In this document: one piece after another, positions 1 through 13,716 of the stretch | How positions within the stretch are numbered: position 1 is the stretch's first letter | Layout: each line of letters starts with the position of its first letter | From: Galeopsis tetrahit | Taxonomy: Eukaryota; Streptophyta; Magnoliopsida; Lamiales; Lamiaceae | DNA: 64,000 nucleotides | Reading direction: 5' to 3' | NCBI GenBank assembly: GCA_963675135.1 | Contig: OY776122.1 | Span: 20,586,881-20,650,880 of the forward strand | Notes under the pieces: generated by a model | The model's input: only the letters and a program-made list of their open reading frames with translations | Told to the model about the DNA's origin: nothing | Databases searched by the model: none | Translations under genes and position numbers: made by a program

Positions 1-1779
1 TCAATTGTGTCGAGAAATTTTTTGAATTTGAGGCCTCGGGTGTAGAGTTTTTGATGTCGTCGCCCATAGCCAAACTTGCGCGCATGGTTGTGTGCCGTTT
101 TTACAAAGTTTTCAGATTGCCTCCCACGTTTGCATCCCTCACTGAATTGGCCATAGAATCAATTGTGTCGAGACGGTTTTTGAATTTGAGGCCTCGGGTG
201 CGGAGTTTTTAACGTCGTCACCCATAGTCAAATTGTGCGCACGCTTGTGCGCCGTTTTTACAAAGTTTTCAGATTGCCTCCCGGGTTTGAATTTCCCACT
301 GAATTGGCCATAGAATCAATTGTGTCAAGAAAGTTTTTGAATTTGAGGCCTCGGGTGCGGAGTTTTTTACGTCGTCGCCCATAGCCAAACTTGCGCGCAT
401 GGTTGTGTGCTGTTTTTACAGAGTTTTCAGATTGCCTCCCAGGTTTGCATCCCTCACTGAATTGGCCATAGAATCAATTGTGTCGAGACGGTTTCTGAAT
501 TTGAGGCCTCGGGTGCAATGTTTTCAACGTCGTCGCCCATTGCCAAATTTGCGCATGCTTGTGCGCCGTTTTTACAAAGTTTTCAGATTGCCTCCCGGGT
601 TTGCATCTCCCACTGAATTGGCCATAGAATCAATTGTGTCGAGAAAGTTTTTGAATTTGAGGCCTCGGGTTCGATGTTTTTAATGTCGTCGCCCATAGCC
701 AAATTGCGCGCACGCTTGTGTGCCGTTTTTACAAAGTTTTCAGATTGCCTCCCAGGTTTGAATTCCCCACTGAATTGGCCATAGAATCAATTGTGTCAAG
801 AAAGTTTTTAAATTTGCGGCCTCGGGTGCGGAGTTTTTGACGTCGTCGCCCATAGCCAAACTTGCGCGCATGGTTGTATGCCGTTTTTACAAAGTTTTCA
901 GATTGCCTCCCAGGTTTGCATCCCTCACTGAATTGGCCATAGAATCAATTGTGTCGAGATGGTTTCTGAATTTGAGGCCTCGGGTGCAAAGTTTTTAACG
1001 TCGTCGCCCATAGCCAAATTTGCGCATGCTTGTGCGCCGTTTTTACAAAGTTTTTAGATTGCCTCCCGGGTTTGCATCTCCCACTGAATTGGCCATAGAA
1101 TCAATTGTGTCGAGAAAGTTTTTGAATTTGAGGCCTCGGGTGCAGAGTTTTTGACGTCGTCACCCATAGCCAAATTGCGCGCACGCTTGTGTGCCGTTTT
1201 TACAAAGTTTTCAGATTGCCTCCCGGGTTTGCATCTCCCACTGAATTGGCCATAGAATCAATTGTGTCGAGAAAGGTTTTGAATTTGAGGCCTCGGGTGC
1301 GGAGTTTTTGACGTCGTCGCCCATGGCCAAACTTGCGCGCATGGTTGTTTGCCGTTTTTACAAATTTTTAGATTGCCTCCCTGGTTTGCATCCCTCACTG
1401 AATTGGCCATAGAATCATTTGTGTCGAGACGGTTTTTGAATTTGAGGCCTCGGGTGCAGAGTTTTTGACTTCGTCGCCCATAGCCAAATTGCGCGCATGC
1501 TTGTGCGCCATTTTTACAAAGTTTTCAGATTGCCTCCCGGGTTTGCATCTCCCACTGAATTGGCCATAGAATCAATTGTGTCGAGAAAGTTTTTGAATTT
1601 GAGGCCTCGGGTGTAGAGTTTTTGATGTCGTCGCCCATAGCCAAACTTGCGCGCATGGTTGTGTGCCGTTTTTACAAAGTTTTCAGATTGCCTCCCACGT
1701 TTGCATCCCTCACTGAATTGGCCATAGAATCAATTGTGTCGAGACGGTTTTTGAATTTGAGGCCTCGGGTGCGGAGTTT

Positions 1780-2530
1780 TTGACTTCGTCGCCCATAGCC
1801 AAATTGCGCGAATGATTGTGCGCCATTTTTACAAAGTTTTCAGATTGCCTCCCGGGTTTGCATTTCCCACTGAATTGGCCATAGAATCAATTGTGTCGAG
1901 AAAGTTTTTGAACTTGAGGCCTCGGGTGCAGAGTTTTTGATGTCGTCGTCCATAGCCAAACTTGCGCGCATGGTTGTGTGCCGTTTTTACAAAGTTTTCA
2001 GATTGCGTCCCAGGTTTGCATCCCTCACTGAATTGGCAATAGAATCAATTGTGTCGACGCGGTTTTTGAATTTGAGGCCTCGGGTGCAGAGTTTTTGACA
2101 TCGTCGCCCATAGCCAAATTGCGCGCACGCTTGTGTGCCGTTTTTACAAAGTTTTCAGATAGCCTCCCAGGTTTGCATCTCTCACTGAATTGGCCATAGA
2201 ATCAATTGTGTCGAGACAGTTTTGAATTTGAGGCCTCGGGTGCGGAGTTTTTTACATCGTCGCCCATAGCCAAACTTGCGCGCATGGTTGTGTACCGTTT
2301 TTACAAAGTTTTCAGATTGCCTCCCAAGTTTGCATCCCTCACTAAATTGGCAATAGAATCAATTGTGTCGAGACGGTTTTTGAATTTGAGGCCTCGGGTG
2401 CGGAGTTTTTGACGTCGTCGCCCATAGCCAAATTGCGCGCACGCTTGTGTGCCTTTTTTTACAAGGTTTTCAGATTGCCTCTCGGGTTTGCATTTCCAGC
2501 TGAATTGGCTATAGTATCAATTGTGTCAAG
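1780..2530 (+). repeat. Five-monomer block, copy 1 (second copy 4,612-5,361)
   Basis: This stretch matches 4,612-5,361 at an offset of 2,832 bp (18 monomers). Shared rare variants mark it: GAACTTGAGGCC at about 1,910 and 4,742, a TCGTCGTCCATAG variant just after, GTCGACGCGG, and TATAGTATCAATTG near the end. A single-base indel separates the copies near 2,453 (an extra T in the T run). Confidence 0.75.
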
Positions 2531-2539
2531 AAAGTTTTT

Positions 2540-3300
2540 GAATTTGAGGCCTTGGGTGCGGAGTTTTTGACGTCGTCGCCCATAGCCAAACTTGCGAGCA
2601 TGGTTGTGTGCCGTTTTTACAAAGTTTTCAGATTGCCTCCCAGGTTTGCATCCCTCACTGAACTGGCCATAGAATCAATTGTGTCGAGACGGTTTTTGAA
2701 TTTGAGGCCTCAGGTACGGAGTTTTTGACGTCGTCGCCCATAGCCAAATTGCGCGCACGCTTGTGCGCCATTTTTACAAAGTTTTCAGATTGCCTCCCGG
2801 GTTTGAATTTCCCACTGAATTGGCCATAGAATCAATTGTGTCAAGAAAGTTTTTGAATTTGAGGCCTCGGGTGCGGAGTTTTTGACGTCGTCGCCCATAG
2901 CCAAACTTGCGAGCATGGTTGTGTGCCGTTTTTACAAAGTTTTCAGATTGCCTCCCAGGTTTGCATCCCTCACTGAATTGGCCATAGACTCAATTGTGTC
3001 GAGACGGTTTTTGAATTTGAGGCCTCAGGTACGGAGTTTTTGACGTCGTCGCCCATAGCCAAATTGCGCACACGCTTGTGCGCCATTTTTACAAAGTTTT
3101 CAGATTGCCTCCCGGGTTTGAATTTCCCACTGAATTGGCCATAGAATCAATTGTGTCAAGAAAGTTTTTGAATTTGAGGCCTCGGGTGAGGAGTTTTTGA
3201 CGTCGTCGCCCATAGCCAAACTTGCGAGCATGGTTGTGTGCCGTTTTTACAAAGTTTTCAGATTGCCTCCCAGGTTTGCATCCCTCACTGAACTGGCCAT
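2540..3300 (+). repeat. Short run of a homogenised 315-bp dimer
   Basis: The rare variant CTTGCGAGCATGG occurs at 2,591, 2,906 and 3,221, exactly 315 bp apart, and GGCCTCAGGTACGG occurs at about 2,706 and 3,021. This is local amplification of one dimer (one monomer of each main type), about two and a half copies. Confidence 0.85.
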
Positions 3301-4611
3301 AGAATCAATTGTGTCGAGACGGTTTCTGAATTTGAGGCCTCGGGTGCAAAGTTTTTAACGTCGTCGCCCATAGCCAAATTTGTGCATGCTTGTGCGCCGT
3401 TTTTACAAAGTTTTCAGATTGCCTCCCGGGTTTGCATCTCCCACTGAATTGGCCATAGAATCAATTGTGTCGAGAAAGGTTTTGAATTTGAGGCCTCGGG
3501 TGCGGAGTTTTTGACGTCGTCGCCCATAGCCAAACTTGCGCGCATGGTTGTGTGCCGTTTTTACAAATTTTTAGATTGCCTCCCTGGTTTGCATCCCCCA
3601 TTGAATTGGCCATAGAATCATTTGTGTCGAGATGGTTTTTGAATTTGAGGCCTCGGGTGCAGAGTTTTTGACTTCGTCGCCCATAGCCAAATTGCGCGAA
3701 TGATTGTGCGCCATTTTTACAAAGTTTTCAGATTGCCTCCCGGGTTTGCATTTCCCACTGAATTGGCCATAGAATCAATTGTGTCGAGAAAGTTTTTGAA
3801 TTTGAGGCATCGGGTGCAGAGTTTTTGATGTCGTCGCCCATAGCCAAACTTGCGCGCATGGTTGTGTGCCGTTTTTACAAAGTTTTCAGATTGCCTCCCA
3901 GGTTTGCATCCTTCACTGAATTGGCCATAGAATCAATTGTGTCGAGACAGTGTTTGAATTTGAGGCCTAGGGTGCGGAGTTTTTGACGTCGTCGCCCATA
4001 GCCAAACTTGCGCGCATGGTTGTGTGCCGTTTTTACAAAGTTTTCAGATTGCCTCCCAGGTTTGCATCCCTCACTGAATTGGCAATATAATCAATTGTGT
4101 CGAGACGGTTTTTGAATTTGAGGCCTCGGGTGCGGAGTTTTTGGCGTCGTCGCCCATAGCCAAATTGCGCGCACGCTTGTGTGCCGTTTTTACAAAGTTT
4201 TCAGATTGCCTCCCAGGTTTGCATCCCTCACTGAATTGGCCATAGAATCAATTGTGTCGAGATGGTTTCTGAATTTGAGGCCTCGGGTGCAATGTTTTTA
4301 ATGTCGTCGCCCATAGCCAAATTTGCGCATGCTTGTGCGCCGTTTTTACAAAGTTTTCAGATTGCCTCCCGGGTTTGCATCTCCCACTGAATTGGCCATA
4401 GAATCAATTGTGTCGAGAAAGGTTTTGAATTTGAGGCCTCGGGTGAGAAAGTTTTTGACGTCGTCGCCCATAGCCAAACTTGCGCGCATGGTTGTTTGCC
4501 ATTTTTACAAATTTTTAGATTGCCTCCCTGGTTTGCATCCCTCACTGAATTGGCCATAGAATCATTTGTGTCGAGATGGTTTTTGAATTTGAGGCCTCGG
4601 GTGCAGAGTTT

Positions 4612-5361
4612 TTTACTTCGTCGCCCATAGCCAAATTGCGCTAATGATTGTGCGCCATTTTTACAAAGTTTTCAGATTGCCTCCCGGGTTTGCATTTCCC
4701 ACTGAATTGGCCATAGAATCAATTGTGTCGAGAAAGTTTTTGAACTTGAGGCCTCGAGTGCAGAGTTTTTGATGTCGTCGTCCATAGCCAAACTTGCGCG
4801 CATGGTTGTGTGCCGTTTTTACAAAGTTTTCAGATTGCCTCCCAGGTTTGCATCCCTCACTGAATTGGCAATAGAATCAATTGTGTCGACGCGGTTTTTG
4901 AATTTGAGGCCTCGGGTGCAGAGTTTTTGACGTCGTCGCCCATAGCCAAATTGCGCGCACGCTTGTGTGCCGTTTTTACAAAGTTTTCATATAGCCTCCC
5001 AGGTTTGCATCTCTCACTGAATTGGCCATAGAATCAATTGTGTCGAGACAGTTTTGAATTTGAGGCCTCGGGTGCGGAGTTTTTTACATCGTCGCCCATA
5101 GCCAAACTTTCGCGCATGGTTGTGTACCGTTTTTACAAAGTTTTCAGATTGCCTCCCAAGTTTGCATCCCTCACTGAATTGGCAATAGAATCAATTGTGT
5201 CGAGACGGTTTTTGAATTTGAGGCCTCGGGTGCGGAGTTTTTGACGTCGTCGCCCATAGCCAAATTGCGCGCACGCTTGTGTGCCGTTTTTACAAGGTTT
5301 TCAGATTGCCTCTCGGGTTTGCATTTCCAGCTTAATTGGCTATAGTATCAATTGTGTCGAG
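4612..5361 (+). repeat. Five-monomer block, copy 2 (first copy 1,780-2,530)
   Basis: Matches 1,780-2,530 at an offset of 2,832 bp through the same rare variants. Homology ends where copy 1 has TGTCAAGAAAG and this copy has TGTCGAGAAATT. Confidence 0.75.
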
Positions 5362-5419
5362 AAATTTTTTGAATTTGAGGCCTCGGGTGCGGAGTTTTTT
5401 ACGTCGTCGCCCATAGACA

Positions 5420-8333
5420 AACTTGCGCGCATGGTTGTGTGCCGTTTTTACAAAGTTTTCAGATTGCCTCCCAGGTTTGCATCCCTCACTGAATTGGCCA
5501 TAGACTCAATTGTGTCGAGACGGTTTTTGAATTTGAGGCCTCAGGTACGGAGTTTTTGACGTCGTCGCCCATAGCCAAATTGCGCGCACGCTAGTGCGCC
5601 GTTTTTACAAAGTTTTCACATTGCCTCCCGGGTTTGAATTTCCCACTGAATTGGCCATAGAATCAATTGTGTTAAGAAAGTTTTTGAATTTGAGGCCTCG
5701 GGTGCAGAGTTTTTGACGTCTTCGCCCATAGCCAAACTTGCGAGCATGGTTGTGTGCCGTTTTTACAAAGTTTTCAGATTGCCTCCCAGGTTTGCATCCC
5801 TCACTGAATTGGCCATAGAATCAATTGTGTCGAGACGGTTTCTGAATTTGAGGCCTCGGGTGCAAAGTTTTTAACGTCGTCGCCCATAGCCAAATTTGCG
5901 CATGCTTGAGCGCCGTTTTTACAAAGTTTTCAGATTGCCTCCCGGGTTTGCATCTCCCACTGAATTGGCCATAGAATCAATTGTGTCAAGAAAGTTTTTG
6001 AATTTGAGGCCTCGGGTGCGATGTTTTTGACGTCGTCGCCCATAGCCAAACTTGCGCGCATGGTTGTGTGTCATTTTTACAAAGTTTTAAGATTGCCTCC
6101 CAGGTTTGCATCCCTCACTGAATTGGCCATAGAATCAATTGTGTCGAGATAGTTTTTGAATTTGAGGCCTCGGGTGCGGAGTTTTTGACGTCGTCACCCA
6201 TAGCCAAATTGCGCGCACGCTTGTGTGCCGTTTTTACAAAGTTTTCAGATTGCCTTCCGGGTTTGCATCTCCCACTGAATTGGCCATAGAATCAATTGTG
6301 TCGGGAAAGGTTTTGAATTTGAGGCCTCGGGTGCGGAGTTTTTGACGTCGTCGCCCATAGCCAAACTTGCGCGCATGGTTGTGTGCCGTTTTTACAAATT
6401 TTTAGGTTGCCTCCCTGGTTTGCATCCCTCACTGAATTGGCCATAGAATCATTTGTGTCGAGATGGTTTTTGAATTTGAGGCCTCGGGTGCAGAGTTTTT
6501 GACTTCGTCGCCCATAGCCAAATTGCGCGAATGATTGTGCGCCATTTTTACAAAGTTTTCAGATTGCCTCCCGGGTTTGCATTTCCCACTGAATTGGCCA
6601 TAGAATCAATTGTGTTTAGAAAGTTTTTGAATTTGAGGCCTCGGGTGCAGAGTTTTTGATGTCGTCGCCCATAGCCAAACTTGCGCGCATGGTTGTGTGC
6701 CGTTTTTACAAAGTTTTCAGATTGCCTCCTAGGTTTGCATCCTTCACTGAATTGGCCATAGAATCAATTGTGTCGAGACAGTTTTTGAATTTGAGGCCTT
6801 GGGTGCGGAGTTTTTGACGTCGTCGCCCATAGCCAAACTTGCGCGCATGGTTGTGTGCCGTTTTTACAAAGTTTTCAGATTGCCTCCCAGGTTTGCATCC
6901 CTCACTGAATTGGCCATAGGCTCAATTGTGTCGAGACGGTTTTTGAATTTGAGGCCTCAGGTACGGAGTTTTTGACGTCGTCGCCCATAGCCAAATTGCG
7001 CGCACGCTTGTGCGCCGTTTTTACAAAGTTTTCAGATTGCCTCCCGGGTTTGAATTTCCCACTGAATTGGCCATAGAATCAATTGTGTTAAGAAAGTTTT
7101 TGAATTTGAGGCCTCGGGTGCAGAGTTTTTGACGTCTTCGCCCATAGCCAAACTTGCGAGCATGGTTGTGTGCCGTTTTTACAAAGTTTTCAGGTTGCCT
7201 CCCAGGTTTGCATCCCTCACTGAATTGGCCATAGAATCAATTGTGTCGAGACGGTTTCTGAATTTGAGGCCTCGGGTGCAAAGTTTTTAACGTCGTCGCC
7301 CATAGCCAAATTTGCGCATGCTTGTGCGCCGTTTTTACAAAGTTTTCAGATTGCCTCCCGGGTTTGCATCTCCCACTGAATTGGCCATAGAATCAATTGT
7401 GTCGAGAAAGTTTTTGAATTTGAGGCCTCGGGTGCGATGTTTTTGACGTCGTCGCTCATAGCCAAACTTGCGCGCATGGTAGTGTGTCATTTTTACAAAG
7501 TTTTAAGATTGCCTCCCAGGTTTGCATCCCTCACTGAATTGGCCATAGAATCAATTGTGTCGAGATAGTTTTTGAATTTGAGGCCTCGGGTGCGGAGTTT
7601 TTGACGTCGTCACCCATAGCCAAATTGCGCGCACGCTTGTGTGCCGTTTTTACAAAGTTTTCAGATTGCCTCCCGGGTTTGCATCTCCCACTGAATTGGC
7701 CATAGAATCAATTGTGTCGAGAAAGCTTTTGAATTTGAGGCCTCGGGTGCGGAGTTTTTGACGTCGTCGCCCATAGCCAAACTTGCGCGCATGGTTGTGT
7801 GCCGTTTTTACAAATTTTTAGGTTGCCTCCCTGGTTTGCATCCCTCACTGAATTGGCCATAGAATCATTTGTGTCGAGCTGGTTTTTGAATTTGAGGCCT
7901 CGGGTGCAGAGTTTTTGACTTCGTCGCCCATAGCCAAATTGCGCGAATGATTGTGCGCCATTTTTACAAAGTTTTCAGATTGTCTCCCGGGTTTGCATTT
8001 CCCACTGAATTGGCCATAGAATCAATTGTGTCGAGAAAGTTTTTGAATTTGAGGCCTCGGGTGCAGAGTTTTTGATGTCGTCGCCCATAGCCAAACTTGC
8101 GCGCATGGTTGTGTGCCGTTTTTACAAAGTTTTCAGATTGCCTCCCAGGTTTGCATCCTTCACTGAATTGGCCATAGAATCAATTGTGTCGAGACAGTTT
8201 TTGAATTTGAGGCCTTGGGTGCGGAGTTTTTGACGTCGTCGCCCATAGCCAAACTTGCGCGCATGGTTGTGTGCCGTTTTTACAAAGTTTTCAGATTGCC
8301 TCCCAGGTTTGCATCCCTCACTGAATTGGCAAT
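5420..8333 (+). repeat. Nine-monomer (1,417-bp) tandem duplication
   Basis: Bases from about 5,420 to 6,916 repeat from about 6,837 to 8,333 at an offset of 1,417 bp, nine monomers. Landmarks paired at this distance include CCTCAGGTACGG (5,539 and 6,956), GTGCGATG (6,017 and 7,434) and the CATTTGTGTCGAG type (6,449 and 7,866). I noticed scattered single-base differences, such as GAGATGG against GAGCTGG. Confidence 0.85.
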
Positions 8334-9035
8334 AGAATCAATTGTGTCGAGACGGTTTTTGAATTTGAGGCCTCGGGTGCGGAGTTTTTGACGTCGTCGC
8401 CCATAGCCAAATTGCGCGCACGCTTGTGTGCCGTTTTTACAAAGTTTTCAGATTGCCTCCCAGGTTTGCATCCCTCACTGAATTGGCCATAGAATCAATT
8501 GTGTCGAGACGGTTTTTGAATTTGAGGCCTCGGGTGCGGAGTTTTTGACGTCGTCGCCCATAGCCAAATTGCGCGCACGCTTGTGCACCGTTTTTACAAA
8601 GTTTTCAGATTGCCTCCCGGGTTTGAATTTCCCACTGAATTGGCCATAGAATCAATTGTGTCAAGAAAGTTTTTGAATTTGAGGCCTCGGGTGCAGAGTT
8701 TTTGACGTCGTCGCCCATAGCAAAACTTGCGCGCATGGTTGTGTGCCGTTTTTACAAAGTTTTCAGATTGCCTACCAGGTTTGCATCCCTCACTGAATTG
8801 GCCATAGAATCAATTGTGTCGAGACGGTTTCTGAATTTGAGGCCTCGGGTGCAAAGTTTTTAACGTCGTCGCCCATAGCCAAATTTGCGCATTCTTGTGC
8901 GCCGTTTTTACAAAATTTTCAGATTGCCTCCCGGGTTTGCATCTCCCACTGAATTGGCCATAGAATCAATTATGTCGAGAAAGTTTTTGAATTTGAGGCC
9001 TCGGGTGCGATGTTTTTGACGTCGTCGCCCATAGC
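7770..9035 (+). repeat. Eight-monomer block, copy 1 (second copy 10,128-11,393)
   Basis: Matches 10,128-11,393 at an offset of 2,358 bp (15 monomers). Shared markers are TTTTTAGGTTGCCTCCCTGG, GTGTCGAGCTGG (7,871 and 10,229) and GATTGCCTACCAGG (near 8,768 and 11,126). Confidence 0.75.
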
Positions 9036-9289
9036 AAAACTTGCGCGCATGGTTGTGTGCCGTTTTTACAAAGTTTTCAGATTGCCTACCAGGTTTGCAT
9101 CCCTCACTGAATTGGCCATAGAATCAATTGTGTCGAGACGGTTTCTGAATTTGAGGCCTCGGGTGCAAAGTTTTTAACGTCGTCGCCCATAGCCAAATTT
9201 GCGCATTCTTGTGCGCCGTTTTTACAAAATTTTCAAATTACCTCCCGGGTTTGCATCTCCCACTGAATGGGCCATAGAATCAATTGTGT

Positions 9290-10140
9290 CGAGAAAGTTT
9301 TTGAATTTGAGGCCTCGGGTGCAGAGTTTTTGATGTCGTCGCCCATAGCCAAACTTGCGCGCACGCTTGTGTGTCGTTTTTACAAAGTTTTCAGATTGCC
9401 TCTCGGGTTTGCATTTCAAGCTGAATTGGCTATAGAATCAATTGTGTCGAGAAATTTTTTGAATTTGAGGCCTCGGGTGCGGAGTTTCTGACGTCGTCGC
9501 CCATAGCCAAACTTGCGCGCATGGTTGTGTGCTGTTTTTACAAAGTTTTCAGATTGCCTCCCAGGTTTGCATCCCTCACTGAATTGGCCATAGAATCAAT
9601 TGTGTCGAGACAGTTTTTGAATTTGAGGCATCGGGTGCGGAGTTTTTGACGTCGTCGCCCATAGCCAAATTTGTGCATGCTTGTGCGCCGTTTTTACAAA
9701 GTTTTCAGATTGCCTCCCGGGTTTGCATCTCCCACTGAATTGGCCATAGAATCAATTGTGTCGAGAAAGGTTTTGAATTTGAGGCCTCGGGTGCGGAGTT
9801 TTTGACGTCGTCGCCCAGAGCCAAACTTGCGCGCATGGTTGTGTGCCGTTTTTACAAATTTTTAGATTGCCTCCCTGGTTTGCATCCCTCACTGAATTGG
9901 CCATAGAATCATTTGTGTCGAGATGGTTTTTGAATTTGAGGCCTCGGGTGCAGAGTTTTTGACTTCGTCGCCCATAGCCAAATTGCGCGAATGATTGTGC
10001 GCCATTTTTACAAAGTTTTCAGATTGCCTCCCGGGTTTGCATTTCCCACTGAATTCGCCATAGAATCAATTGTGTCGAGAAAGTTTTTGAATTTGAGGCC
10101 TCGGGTGCAGAGTTTTTGATGTCGTCGCCCATAGCCAAAC
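9290..10140 (+). repeat. Five-monomer block, copy 1 (second copy 11,962-12,812)
   Basis: Matches 11,962-12,812 at an offset of 2,672 bp (17 monomers). Shared markers are TTTCAAGCTGAATTGGC, GGAGTTTCTGACG and the EcoRI-type variant GAATTCGCC (10,051 and 12,723). Confidence 0.75.
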
Positions 10141-11393
10141 TTGCGCGCATGGTTGTGTGCCGTTTTTACAAATTTTTAGGTTGCCTCCCTGGTTTGCATC
10201 CCTCACTGAATTGGCCATAGAATCATTTGTGTCGAGCTGGTTTTTGAATTTGAGGCCTCGGGTGCAGAGTTTTTGACTTCGTCGCCCATAGCCAAATTGC
10301 GCGAATGATTGTGCGCCATTTTTACAAAGTTTTCAGATTGCCTCCCGGGTTTGCATTTCCCACTGAATTGGCCATAGAATCAATTGTGTCGAGAAAGTTT
10401 TTGAATTTGAGGCCTCGGGTGCAGAGTTTTTGATGTCGTCGCCCATAGCCAAACTTGCGCGCATGGTTGTGTGCCGTTTTTACAAAGTTTTCAGATTGCC
10501 TCCCAGGTTTGCATCCTTCACTGAATTGGCCATAGAATCAATTGTGTCGAGACAGTTTTTGAATTTGAGGCCTTGGGTGCGGAGTTTTTGACGTCGTCGC
10601 CCATAGCCAAACTTGCGCGCATGGTTGTGTGCCGTTTTTACAAAGTTTTCAGATTGCCTCCCAGGTTTGCATCCCTCACTGAATTGGCAATAGAATCAAT
10701 TGTGTCGAGACGGTTTTTGAATTTGAGGCCTCGGGTGCGGAGTTTTTGACGTCGTCGCCCATAGCCAAATTGCGCGCAAGCTTGTGTGCCGTTTTTACAA
10801 AGTTTTCAGATTGCCTCCCAGGTTTGCATCCCTCACTGAATTGGCCATAGAATCAATTGTGTCGAGACGGTTTTTGAATTTGAGGCCTCGGGTGCGGAGT
10901 TTTTGACGTCGTCGCCCATAGCCAAATTGCGCGCACGCTTGTGCACCGTTTTTACAAAGTTTTCAGATTGCCTCCCGGGTTTGAATTTCCCACTGAATTG
11001 GCCATAGAATCAATTGTGTCAAGAAAGTTTTTGAATTTGAGGCCTCGGGTGCAGAGTTTTTGACGTCGTCGCCCATAGCAAAACTTGCGCGCATGGTTGT
11101 GTGCCGTTTTTACAAAGTTTTCAGATTGCCTACCAGGTTTGCATCCCTCACTGAATTGGCCATAGAATCAATTGTGTCGAGACGGTTTCTGAATTTGAGG
11201 CCTCGGGTGCAAAGTTTTTAACGTCGTCGCCCATAGCCAAATTTGCGCATTCTTGTGCGCCGTTTTTACAAAATTTTCAGATTGCCTCCCGGGTTTGCAT
11301 CTCCCACTGAATTGGCCATAGAATCAATTATGTCGAGAAAGTTTTTGAATTTGAGGCCTCGGGTGCGATGTTTTTGACGTCGTCGCCCATAGC
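10128..11393 (+). repeat. Eight-monomer block, copy 2 (first copy 7,770-9,035)
   Basis: Second copy of the block at 7,770-9,035, offset 2,358 bp. At the far end the copies part where this one reads CATAGCCAAAC and the first reads CATAGCAAAAC. Confidence 0.75.
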
Positions 11394-11961
11394 CAAACTT
11401 GCGCGCATGGTTGTGTGTCATTTTTACAAAGTTTTAAGATTGCCTCCCAGGTTTGCATCCCTCACTGAATTGGCCATAGAATCAATTGTGTCGAAACGGT
11501 TTTTGAATTTGAGGCCTCGGGTGCAATGTTTTTAACGTCGTCGCCCATGGCCAAATTTGCGCATGCTTGTGCGCCGTTTTTACAAAGTTTTCAAATTACC
11601 TCCCGGGTTTGCATCTCCCACTGAATGGGCCATAGAATCAATTGTGTCGAGAAAGGTTCTGAATTTGAGGCCTCGGGTGCGGAGTTTATGACGTCGTCGC
11701 CCATAGCCAAACTTGCGCGCATGGTTGTAGGCCGTTTTTACAAATTTTTAGATTGCCTCCCTGGTTTGCATCCCTCACTGAATTGGCCATAGAATCAATT
11801 TTGTCGAGACGGTTTTTGAATTTGAGGCCTCGGGTGTAGAGTTTTTGACTTCGTCGCCCATAGCCAAATTGCGCGCATGCTTGTGCGCCATTTTTACAAA
11901 GTTTTCAGATTGCCTCCCAGGTTTGCATTTCCCACTGAATTGGCCATAGAATCAATTGTGT

Positions 11962-12812
11962 CGAGAAAGTTTTTGAATTTGAGGCCTCGGGTGCAGAGTT
12001 TTTGATGTCGTCGCCCATAGCCAAACTTGCGCGCACGCTTGTGTGTCGTTTTTACAAAGTTTTCAGATTGCCTCTCGGGTTTGCATTTCAAGCTGAATTG
12101 GCTATAGAATCAATTGTGTCGAGAAAATTTTTGAATTTGAGGCCTCGGGTGCGGAGTTTCTGACGTCGTCGCCCATAGCCAAACTTGCGCGCATGGTTGT
12201 GTGCTGTTTTTACAAAGTTTTCAGATTGCCTCCCAGGTTTGCATCCCTCACTGAATTGGCCATAGAATCAATTGTGTCGAGACAGTTTTTGAATTTGAGG
12301 CCTCGGGTGCGGAGTTTTTGACGTCGTCGCCCATAGCCAAATTTGCGCATGCTTGTGCGCCGTTTTTACAAAGTTTTCAGATTGCCTCCCGGGTTTGCAT
12401 CTCCCACTGAATTGGCCATAGAATCAATTGTGTCGAGAAAGGTTTTGAATTTGAGGCCTCGGGTGCGGAGTTTTTGACGTCGTCGCCCATAGCCAAACTT
12501 GCGCGCATGGTTGTGTGCCGTTTTTACAAATTTTTAGATTGCCTCCCTGGTTTGCATCCCTCACTGAATTGGCCATAGAATCATTTGTGTCGAGATGGTT
12601 TTTGAATTTGAGGCCTCGGGTGCAGAGTTTTTGACTTCGTCGCCCATAGCCAAATTGCGCGAATGATTGTGCGCCATTTTTACAAAGTTTTCAGATTGCC
12701 TCCCGGGTTTGCATTTCCCACTGAATTCGCCATAGAATCAATTGTGTCGAGAAAGTTTTTGAATTTGAGGCCTCGGGTGCAGAGTTTTTGATGTCGTCGC
12801 CCATAGCCAAAC
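11962..12812 (+). repeat. Five-monomer block, copy 2 (first copy 9,290-10,140)
   Basis: Second copy of 9,290-10,140 at an offset of 2,672 bp. Most of it was then duplicated again in tandem (see 12,128-13,716), so successive unequal exchanges overlap here. Confidence 0.72.
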
Positions 12813-13716
12813 TTGCGCGCATGGTTGTGTGCCGTTTTTACAAAGTTTTCAGATTGCCTCCCAGGTTTGCATCCTACACTGAATTGGCCATAGAATCAAT
12901 TGTGTCGAGACAGTTTTTGAATTTGAGGCCTCGGGTGCGGAGTTTCTGACGTCGTCGCCCATAGCCAAACTTGCGCGCATGGTTGTGTGCTGTTTTTACA
13001 AAGTTTTCAGATTGCCTCCCAGGTTTGCATCCCTCACTGAATTGGCCATAGAATCAATTGTGTCGAGACAGTTTTTGAATTTGAGGCCTCGGGTGCGGAG
13101 TTTTTGACGTCGTCGCCCATAGCCAAATTTGCGCATGCTTGTGCGCCGTTTTTACAAAGTTTTCAGATTGCCTCCCGGGTTTGCATCTCCCACTGAATTG
13201 GCCATAGAATCAATTGTGTCGAGAAAGGTTTTGAATTTGAGGCCTCGGGTGCGGAGTTTTTGACGTCGTCGCCCATAGCCAAACTTGCGCGCATGGTTGT
13301 GTGCCGTTTTTACAAATTTTTAGATTGCCTCCCTGGTTTGCATCCCTCACTGAATTGGCCATAGAATCATTTGTGTCGAGATGGTTTTTGAATTTGAGGC
13401 CTCGGGTGCAGAGTTTTTGACTTCGTCGCCCATAGCCAAATTGCGCGAATGATTGTGCGCCATTTTTACAAAGTTTTCAGATTGCCTCCCGGGTTTGCAT
13501 TTCCCACTGAATTCGCCATAGAATCAATTGTGTCGATAAAGTTTTTGAATTTGAGGCCTCGGGTGCAGAGTTTTTGATGTCGTCGCCCATAGCCAAACTT
13601 GCGCGCATGGTTGTGTGCCGTTTTTACAAAGTTTTCAGATTGCCTCCCAGGTTTGCATCCTACACTGAATTGGCCATAGAATCAATTGTGTCGAGACAGT
13701 TTTTGAATTTGAGGCC
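12128..13716 (+). repeat. Five-monomer (786-bp) tandem duplication
   Basis: About 12,128-12,930 repeats at about 12,914-13,716, offset 786 bp. Markers at that distance: GAATTCGCC (12,723 and 13,509), ATCCTACACTG (12,871 and 13,657) and GGAGTTTCTGACG (near 12,151 and 12,937). The copies diverge where the second reads GGCCTAGGGTG and the first GGCCTCGGGTG. Confidence 0.85.
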